Source: Porodaedalea pini (taxonomy: Eukaryota; Basidiomycota; Agaricomycetes; Hymenochaetales; Hymenochaetaceae). Taken from it: a stretch of 64,000 bases of DNA. The stretch spans positions 1 through 64,000 of the forward strand of contig NBAY01000131.1 of assembly GCA_002794775.1 (NCBI GenBank). The letters are read 5' to 3'. The translations under genes were made by a program, and so were the position numbers. This document shows positions 56,765 through 64,000 of this stretch, one piece after another. The notes beneath the pieces were generated by a model that saw nothing but the letters and a program-made list of their open reading frames with translations, ran no database searches and was not told the DNA's origin. How positions within the stretch are numbered: the stretch's first letter is position 1; each line of letters opens with the position of its first letter.

Positions 56765-59700
56765 CTAGCTCAACACCGGTATCGCCCATCCGTACTCCCC
56801 GCTCCCGTCCTTGTACACCAGCTTCATCGTCCCCGGCCGCACACCCACCTCCAGCAGCCCCTCCGATACCCACCGCGTCTTCCTCTTCGGCCCTTCCCCA
56901 TCTGCACTGCGCTCGTCATTCTCCTCCTCACCCTTCGTCCTATAAATATGCATATTAATTCAGTACACCCACACATATCACAGCATCGACTTCTCGCGCT
57001 AGCCATGCGCAATTATAACAAGGTTTAACTTCTTGCTTTACTCACCGGAGGAGAAACGGCCTCCGAACACGGACAGAATCCACCAGTTCCGTCGCGTGGG
57101 CGAGTACGTAGCTTTCTGCGTACGCTCGCCATCGCGCCGCCATCCTCACCTCGCGCGGTTTTGTGCCTGCCCCGCACAGATCGATGCTTGCGTCAGCCGC
57201 GCCCAACAGCCATATACGCATCGCACTCGCGCCCTTTTGTCGGTCCTGTCAAGGATCGGAAATAAAAATCAGCCCATCGTTTACGTTGATTCTCAAGCAC
57301 AGGGCCGGTCCGGTCCCCCGCGCCTGGTTTAATTGTGAAAGATAACAAAAGACCTCACCCATTCGACGCGGTACAGGTGGTCATCCTGACCCAGATACTG
57401 TTCTGCCTCGCGCCGATACGCAATCAACTCGCGCACAGTTGTCGCGCTCTGCTGCACAGCATGTCAAAAATCTCGAGAAAAATGAGCGAAGCCCTGACCT
57501 TCGCCCGCGCCCTCGCTAGCAATGCCAGCAACTCCTGGCACTTGCTGTCCACTACCGCAGTCTGGACCTGTCAGAAATAAACAGAAATCAGCCCAGTTCA
57601 ATAGACATGTCAATCAGTTGTGCATCATCCATCGTTGTCCTATTAACCGCACTCGTACGAATGGGACATAAATCTGGACGCGTGTAAGAATAGAGTCGCG
57701 CGATTAAAAATACCCCTGCCCGAGTCGGGCAAGGATGCCAAACCATCCGCCCGAAAATCACTCAAGATACAGTGACGCGTCAGCCAGATGGACTAAGTGG
57801 CGCAACACGCCTGCGATCCACGATCACATCGAAAAAAAAGCCTCGCACCGCTGCCCCCAAAATAGGATCTCGCTAGTACCAGCTGGTTAAGCTGATCACG
57901 CGCACGACCGACGCTCGCCCGCAGTGCCGGATACGTCAGAGGGGCAAGATGAAGGGAAAGTGAAAGGAAGAAAGCGAAGGGAAGGGATCCAACTAGTGCG
58001 GATGGGGACATCGACACTTGGGGTAAGGCAACATGCGGGAAGAACAGCCAGCAAGAATAGCACATGGAACTCGGAAAGAGACACACCTGCTTGATGAGTG
58101 CTGCAATAAGCTTATCGAGCGTAAAGACGATGTATGCCTGCGGGAACGAAGGATGAGCCGGTCAGCTTTAATTTTAGTCTCAATTCATGGAAGCAAAGCA
58201 AAAATAGAAAGGTTATTAAAAAAGGAGCGGAAACCTCCGAGATGAGCAACACATGAGGATAAACTCAGATGGGAATGCGGATGATCGGAGAAAATAGCCC
58301 ACGTTTCCAAGAATATCTGCGGAGTTAATATATAAAAATAGATGTATGGAAGATGTGAAAAGCATGTTTTGACCTGTATTGCGCATACAGTCCAGTCCAG
58401 CCCATTGCATCGAAGCGGATGGAAGCTCGGTCAGATGCCTTCACAATAAAGCGCTCATAACCGCGCGAACTGATGTCCCCGAGTTGGAATCGCTTGCCGA
58501 AGTCGGGCTAGCCTGTATGAGTTTGCCTTATGAAAGCATAAAAGCACCTCCGTGCGTCGCTGATCATCCGCAGTGGTGCGAACGAGAGAGCAGGGAAACG
58601 AAGCAATGCGCGATGCAAACAAAGAAGCAGAGAAAGAAAGGAATAAGGGCCGGTGAAAACGCACCTTCGTCCCGAACAAGAATCGCATGTTTTCTTCAAA
58701 CGTCGCCTGGTCCAACTCGCCCTCGAATAGTTTCTCGCATGCGTCAAGGAGGTAGCTGTAGAAATGCGCCTCCGCTCGCGGGGCGGGGTCACTTGTACCG
58801 TTGGAAGCAAGCCCGTTCTGAGGCACGGACCCGTCTATCTGCCCATCGATTGATGGATGAGAATGCGTCGGAACGCTAGCGGCGAGCGCCAAAACAGCGC
58901 CAGGCCCATGGGCGTCCACAAGTCCTAGCTCCTCGGCGACAGGATTGACGGTAAACACGCTCTTTTTCCTTCCTTGAGCCACGAGGTTCTGACCTGTTTC
59001 CTTGCAGTGTAGGAGACGTGAGTAAAGAAGCTACATTGGTGAAAGCGCCTTAGTGAGAGGGAAACTATAATCAGCAGTTCTGACATACCTGCAGCAACCT
59101 CAGCAGAGCGTAGAGCGTTGTATTCGTGTAGAACGGCTTCTGGTCCACCAACCCGTGTTTCGCGAGTTTTTCGAACGCATCCTGGGTATCAACATCCATG
59201 CTATCAGCAGTGATAGCTCCGGATTCCCTACCCGTATCGAAAGCGACGGGCATAAGCTTCGCCCACTCTTCGCAGTCCACGTGGTGAGCCTCAGGCACCT
59301 CCTTCGTGCGTCCGCCCTTCTTCCGCTTTGGCGTCGTCGAAGGCGACGCTACGGAGGCATCTGCGAGCTTCATCTGATCATCATCGCTTCCCGCAGGCGA
59401 TACGGCGCGCGAGGCAGACGCCGACCCCGAGCGCGCCTTCACAGCCTTCTCCTGAGCAGTCTTTAGCAGCTTCTTGCGCAGGTCACTCGGATGTACTCCG
59501 CCATTCCCATGCCCGTGGCTGCTTCCGCCCGCTGATCGCCGCCCACTCGTACCACCACTCTTGTTATGTGACTTTGAGCCTGAGCCATGATGTGATTCCT
59601 CACCATCATCAGATCCCCCTGCATCCTCGTGTCCGACATCCTCGTTGTCTGTATTATCCGCTTCGAGGGGCAGTCCAAAAGCTGCGTCAAATTCTGCTGA

Positions 59701-62319
59701 AGGAAGCATGCAGAAAAGCGGGGTGAACGACCGTAGCATACGCTCTATAGTTCGGCGTTCATGCGAGGAGTACTGGATGGTCGAGCGGTCGAGGAAGGAG
59801 AAAACGAGCTTGAGCGCATCTTGAAGGACGCCGATATCGTTGAAGGCGAACTCGAGGTGGGGTGCATATTCAACATCATCATACAAGGCATCTGTGCTGG
59901 CAACCACGCTCCCTTTAAGTATTTTCGCCTTTGCCTTGGCTCGCGCGGCTCGTTCCGCCAACTCTATCTTGGCGGTCTCAATCTCCGTGACCAAGCTTTT
60001 ATTTGTGATATATTTCTTGTCGTTCGCCTTAAACGAGATCCCCTGATGATCTAGGCTCTTGTAGAAATTACGTCCGTCGACCTCACGCCAGACCTTGTTC
60101 CAGTCACGTTGGGCACGGCGCCATTCTTCGTTCTTCTGCTTCAGGCGCGGCAGAACCACTGGTACTGCTATCGCCGGACAGTCCTGCAGCGCCTGCAACA
60201 CCTCCAGCCCCTGTGCGTCACGTCCATAAACTTTCTTAATCGCCCGGTGGTAGATGCTCTTGCTCGACCCGCCAAAATCCGCCGCTAGCCGGAAAGCATT
60301 CCGCTCATCAGTGTTCATCTCTTTGATTCGGTCATGCAACGGCTGTAGCAACGCAATCGTGCGCGTGATGATATCGATGTAGAATTGGAACTCATGACGC
60401 TCTTCTTCACTCTTGTGCAGAGCTTCTTCGTAAGTGTTTTTCTTGTGTGCGACGAAGCCAGATTCCTCTGATGCCCATGTGGGGTGCGAGACCCAGACGT
60501 CGTTGAGAACGCTTCTACAAAGCTCGTCTCTGCCTGAACAAGCAAGTTTCGTCTCCTGTAATGACTGTTTAAGTAGAGGATAGGCATATGCTATAGCAAA
60601 CTTACAGCGAGCGGCAACCGCCTGTAGCTCTTACCGAACCTCTCCTCCATGTCCGTTGGCTGTACGGTCCAGTTCCTGATAGAGCCCGGTGGACCCTCAT
60701 TGTCACCCTCGCGTTTTGCGTCCCAGCCCATCAGGTCCTTGAACTGTGCATACAGCTCGCCGTCGTGCAAAAAGGTCTCCGCCCGTGCAATAAGCGTGCG
60801 CGCATTGATTATTTCGAGAGAGAACAAGTTCAGTAGCTTAAGGAACTCGTCGTACATCTCTTGTGACTCGAGCGCCTTCCTTGCCCTGTCGAAGAAAGCG
60901 AGTTCGTCTTGGGAGCTCGAGCCACTCGCACCCGACGATCCCGCGTTGTGAGCTTGCGACGCGGAAGGCCCGGCATGGGATTGGTGGTGATGGGAGTGGG
61001 ACGGATGGTTTGGCGATGGTGGTCGACTGTATGGGTGGTAGGAAGGAGAAGGGGGGATGATACTATCCTTAACATGTGCATGCTTTGACTTTTTGGACTG
61101 CATCAACCTGTTAGCACGCAAACATCCATGGTCTCTAAAAAAACTTAGTAGCTCACTCGACTAGCAGCATTCTTCGTAGTTGAAGACGATGCTTGCGGAG
61201 CAGGTTGTGTTTCTTTCTCCGCAGGTTTCTTCTTTCTCTTGGGCGCTGGAGTTTTCTTGTCGGGTATCTCAGTCCATGTTGGATCGTGGAACGTATCCGA
61301 CCCAAAAGCTGGAGTAGCCCCATCAATTGGTAGGAAATTCTTGAACTCGGCGAGCAAATCCGGTGCATCCTTAAACAAGAACTCAACCTTATAATAGACC
61401 TGTGGACATGGTCAACTGAAATCCAACCAGCAGCATGCTTCGAGAAGAAGATGGGCGTACGTCATCATGGTTCTGCTCCTTTCTGTACGAGTGCAAGATG
61501 TCGAGAAAGAGTTTGTATGTCTCTGGATCGTCTTCGAAACGCGTCTTGATCTTGTTCACGTACTGGATAGCATGATGGAACTCGTGGGCACCCGCAGGGC
61601 CTTGGCGTGCCCGGTCTTGTCCGTTAAAGTTTCCACCCATGCCATTCAGTGTTGACACCGCAGATGACGTGCCAAACGGCATCGGCGAGCCTGATAAGAG
61701 TGAGGGAGGTTCTGGCTGAGATGCGGGGCCAGGGACTTGGACGACAGGTGGAGGGGGAGGAGGCGTCACAGCTGGGCTGGGCTGTGACGGCAGATGTCCA
61801 TGAAGTTGATGATTATCGGTGGACTGCGTTGTCGTCCCGGCGGGAGTTGTGACTGTAATGGTCGTCGTCTCCATCGCGTTCCTCGTACACTCAATACGAT
61901 ATCCAGGGGGCAAGAATGTGTTGAATCCCTGAATAAGATCATTGTGTCCGCGGAATAGTGTGGACACGCGCTCTATCACGCCTGGAGTATCAATGCTGCG
62001 TTGCATTGTCAGAGCCATTCGAATCACAGCAGAATGCATGCACATACACCTGGCTTTTGAAGTCCTTCATAATATCCAAGAAGTTGTTATATACGTCCGG
62101 TCTCTCCACGAACTGCGTCTTGACCGCATCTAGATAACTGAGGGCATCCGTGACATTGAGCGGTCGTGCGCCGTCCGACATTGGCGCCGCCTGAGTGTCG
62201 TGCTCGCCTCGAGTGTCTTCAACTGTCGCTTGTAATAAGTCGTCCGCACCATTTGCCATGGACTGAGCTTCATCCAGTGTTCCAGCAGCATGCATATCGG
62301 TGCTTGATACGGAGGCCAT
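56765..62319 (-). CDS. SIN3: Sin3 transcriptional corepressor
   Basis: Eleven exons: 62319-62048, 61995-61461, 61399-61157, 61097-60606, 60555-59089, 59030-58665, 58137-58087, 57567-57499, 57451-57359, 57245-57046, 56939-56765; 1,320 aa, all phases consistent. Scaffold of the Rpd3/HDAC complex in the nucleus. PAH1 spans exons 1-2 ([17 protein letters not shown] ... [11 protein letters not shown]), PAH2 exons 2-3 ([16 protein letters not shown]), a third PAH-like repeat is in exon 4, and the HDAC-interaction region and Sin3-family C-terminal domain follow from exon 5 ([19 protein letters not shown] ... [12 protein letters not shown] ... [12 protein letters not shown]). Most introns are 47-60 nt; intron 6 (58138-58664) is 527 nt. 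Donor of intron 8 (GTCAGG) is weak. Confidence 0.92.
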
Positions 62320-62476
62320 GGTCAAGGAAGCATAGAATAAATGCAAGGAGCTTCGTGGCTAACTCGCTCGACTGAAGAGAGCGATCTGCGCGGCGCGCCA
62401 GAATCACTTAACCTCTTACCATCATCATCCAGATCGTGGGAAAGACTCAACCAGCTGCAATCCTCTGTCTCTATCG
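62320..62476. other. Divergent spacer between SIN3 and the right-end ORF
   Basis: 157 bp between the SIN3 ATG (minus) and the ATG at 62477 (plus). It must contain the SIN3 promoter; no TATA box seen. Confidence 0.6.
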
Positions 62477-64000
62477 ATGGCTCCGCCCCCCAACCCGAAG
62501 CCGTCTACCCTTCACCGAACCAAATCGCTCAGGTCCCTAGGCAATATCAAGGACCCGACCAAATGCGACGAGTGTAAATACGAACTTCCATATCACAGTC
62601 GCTCGTGTGTCTCTGGCGCGGCGAAACTCTGCACTCAGTGCGGACGCGACTCGACATACAATCATAACCCAGCCGTATGCGAATATGCGAAGAAAAACAT
62701 CGTTAACTGGACACCCGACACTGAAGCGGATCAGCACGCCGCTGCTCTTCGCAAACAGGGAGACCTCCCGCCCATCCCCGACATATTATCCCAAACTAGC
62801 CTCAAACGCTCGCCGTCCGAAGAGGAACACCATGGACGCGAAGCCCCAGATAACCCCGCTACAATCGGTCACATCCCGGACGACAAGGACGCAATGGACG
62901 CCGACGACGATTTATACGTCGACAGCAGACCCCCTCAACTCGACAACGAGGAGGATCCGGATATCACCGGCGAGGATCCGGCCATCGCCGAAGAAGTAAA
63001 CAAAAAGTCTCTGGAACTTGCCGGGAAAACAGTCCACGAACTCCACGCCCTTATCAATCAGGACACTTGGACGTCCACAACGCCCTTTTACGATGATCCC
63101 GCCATGATGGGCCGTTATATGGCCAACATTGCGTCAGCCCTTTGCTTCTGGGTTAACCGTTCCAACAACTTTGACGACGAGACTGCGCGCGAAAACTATT
63201 CTAATTCCTCTCTTAACCAGTTTCAGACCAGCTTCAAGATCCACGCTCCCTACTGTAAAAATATTTTCGACAATATTTATCGTAGCCCCCAAGACATCCG
63301 CGAGGAGCAGATCTCTGACGAGCTTACATCTATGTCCCGGTCTATTTCTTCCCTTGTATCTATGGTGTCCACTCTTACCGAGAAAACTAACAAATTAGAA
63401 AAACAGGCACAAAACCCTACTAAACCCAAAGTTGCTTTTTCGTCTAACACTTTGACAGAGCCGAAACTCTTACCAGACCCACTTGGAGCCAAATTCACTC
63501 ACGACCCACGCTTTCCCCCGCCCCCCCCTGTTGTTAAACAGCGGGTTCCTGCCCCCAAAGGCGGCCGTACCAATTACGCCGCGGCCATGGCCAACACCCG
63601 TATTCCGGGTTCCAGCTACCGCATGGACACTCAAGGCACCATTCATGTGCCAGACGGTTATATACATTCCAAACATAACGCCCCTCGACCCGGCCTCTCT
63701 ATGACTATTTATACACCACCCATCCAGTCCGTCGGCACAGATAAAGACAGGTATACCACCGTCACATACGCAAGGGCCACTCAGAAGAAGCCCAAGCAGG
63801 TACCGACTAAAGTTACCACCGCCTCCTCAGACCACCCTGACGGGGAGGTCGTTACCAAACCCATGAACCGGGCTAACGGCTCAGTTAATACACGTGTCCG
63901 CAACGTCAAGTGCGTCTATTTCTCCCTTCCCGATAACCTAGCTATCTGCCCACTTCCTAACTCCATCAAGAACACCGTCCGTACTGGACTCAAAGGTTCT
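62477..64000 (+). CDS. Long ORF leaving the window, possible retroelement ORF1
   Basis: 508 codons from ATG 62477 to the window edge with no stop. Near the N-terminus are paired cysteines (KCDECKYEL, then CVSGAAKLCTQCGRD and CEYAKK) that could bind zinc; then an acidic linker, a middle helical part (ISDELTSMSRSISSLVSMV) ending in a likely coiled coil, and a Pro/Lys-rich part. No intron is needed over 1.5 kb, unlike most host genes here. Length, zinc-like N-terminus, coiled coil and basic region would fit ORF1 of a non-LTR element, with the enzyme ORF beyond the edge. A host gene is equally possible on this evidence. Confidence 0.5.
   Translation, partial: MAPPPNPKPSTLHRTKSLRSLGNIKDPTKCDECKYELPYHSRSCVSGAAKLCTQCGRDSTYNHNPAVCEYAKKNIVNWTPDTEADQHAAALRKQGDLPPIPDILSQTSLKRSPSEEEHHGREAPDNPATIGHIPDDKDAMDADDDLYVDSRPPQLDNEEDPDITGEDPAIAEEVNKKSLELAGKTVHELHALINQDTWTSTTPFYDDPAMMGRYMANIASALCFWVNRSNNFDDETARENYSNSSLNQFQTSFKIHAPYCKNIFDNIYRSPQDIREEQISDELTSMSRSISSLVSMVSTLTEKTNKLEKQAQNPTKPKVAFSSNTLTEPKLLPDPLGAKFTHDPRFPPPPPVVKQRVPAPKGGRTNYAAAMANTRIPGSSYRMDTQGTIHVPDGYIHSKHNAPRPGLSMTIYTPPIQSVGTDKDRYTTVTYARATQKKPKQVPTKVTTASSDHPDGEVVTKPMNRANGSVNTRVRNVKCVYFSLPDNLAICPLPNSIKNTVRTGLKGS

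Noticed and set aside
57046..59089. Taking the open plus-strand frames opposite SIN3 as genes
   Set aside because: They are shadows of SIN3 exons, whose minus-strand reading matches the family across the whole length.
1..64000. CRISPR arrays, bacterial operons, tRNA and rRNA genes
   Set aside because: No regularly spaced repeats, no ribosome-binding-site-led operons and no cloverleaf or rRNA-like sequence were seen; the window is eukaryotic.

Overview
The window looks like a nuclear contig from a basidiomycete fungus, most likely an Agaricomycete. Host genes are split by many GT-AG introns of about 47-70 nt. Chromodomain Ty3/gypsy elements with CCHC gag are abundant and the F-box-like gene family is expanded. 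Host genes include SIN3, an ING-family PHD protein, FIP1 and a TBC-domain protein. No species can be named from the sequence alone. All exon models were read by eye from splice motifs and frame continuity; none is confirmed by RNA.

Positions 1-29667 are a nest of LTR retrotransposons. Element D (plus strand, 16866 to about 29667) is the oldest. Its gag, protease, RT/RNase H and integrase are still colinear, but interrupted by about 21 in-frame TGA codons and one TAA. Downstream of pol it carries three non-canonical genes, including an antisense gene with a Zn(II)2Cys6-spaced cysteine cluster. Element C (minus, 6582-16865) interrupts D's gag. Element B (minus, 7375-13627) sits inside the RT of C, has near-identical LTRs and intact gag and pol, and left a 4-bp duplication. 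Element A (minus, 1-6581, running off the left edge) sits inside the RNase H part of C; one TGA interrupts its pol. A, B and C show two mechanistic signatures: an 11-nt primer site beside the 5' LTR that is complementary to the predicted 5' end of their own mRNA (Tf1-type self-priming), and a -1 slippery heptamer in the gag/pol overlap.

Positions 30586-62319 are host sequence. In order: a conserved-looking 199-aa unknown protein; a quinone oxidoreductase of the zeta-crystallin type; an ING/PHD chromatin reader; an F-box-like gene with one in-frame TGA; a 74-aa Ser-rich peptide; a TBC Rab-GAP; FIP1 of the mRNA 3'-end processing machinery, with a split start codon and a 16-nt microexon; an NR2C2AP/TRA16-like protein; two single-pass membrane proteins; a decayed F-box pseudogene; and an 11-exon SIN3 corepressor gene. 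SIN3 and ING-type proteins can belong to the same Rpd3-type histone deacetylase complex, so the region is rich in chromatin and RNA-processing genes.

The right end (62477-64000) holds a 508-codon open frame with Cys-rich and Pro-rich parts that leaves the window, possibly ORF1 of a retroelement. No rRNA, tRNA or CRISPR array was recognised.
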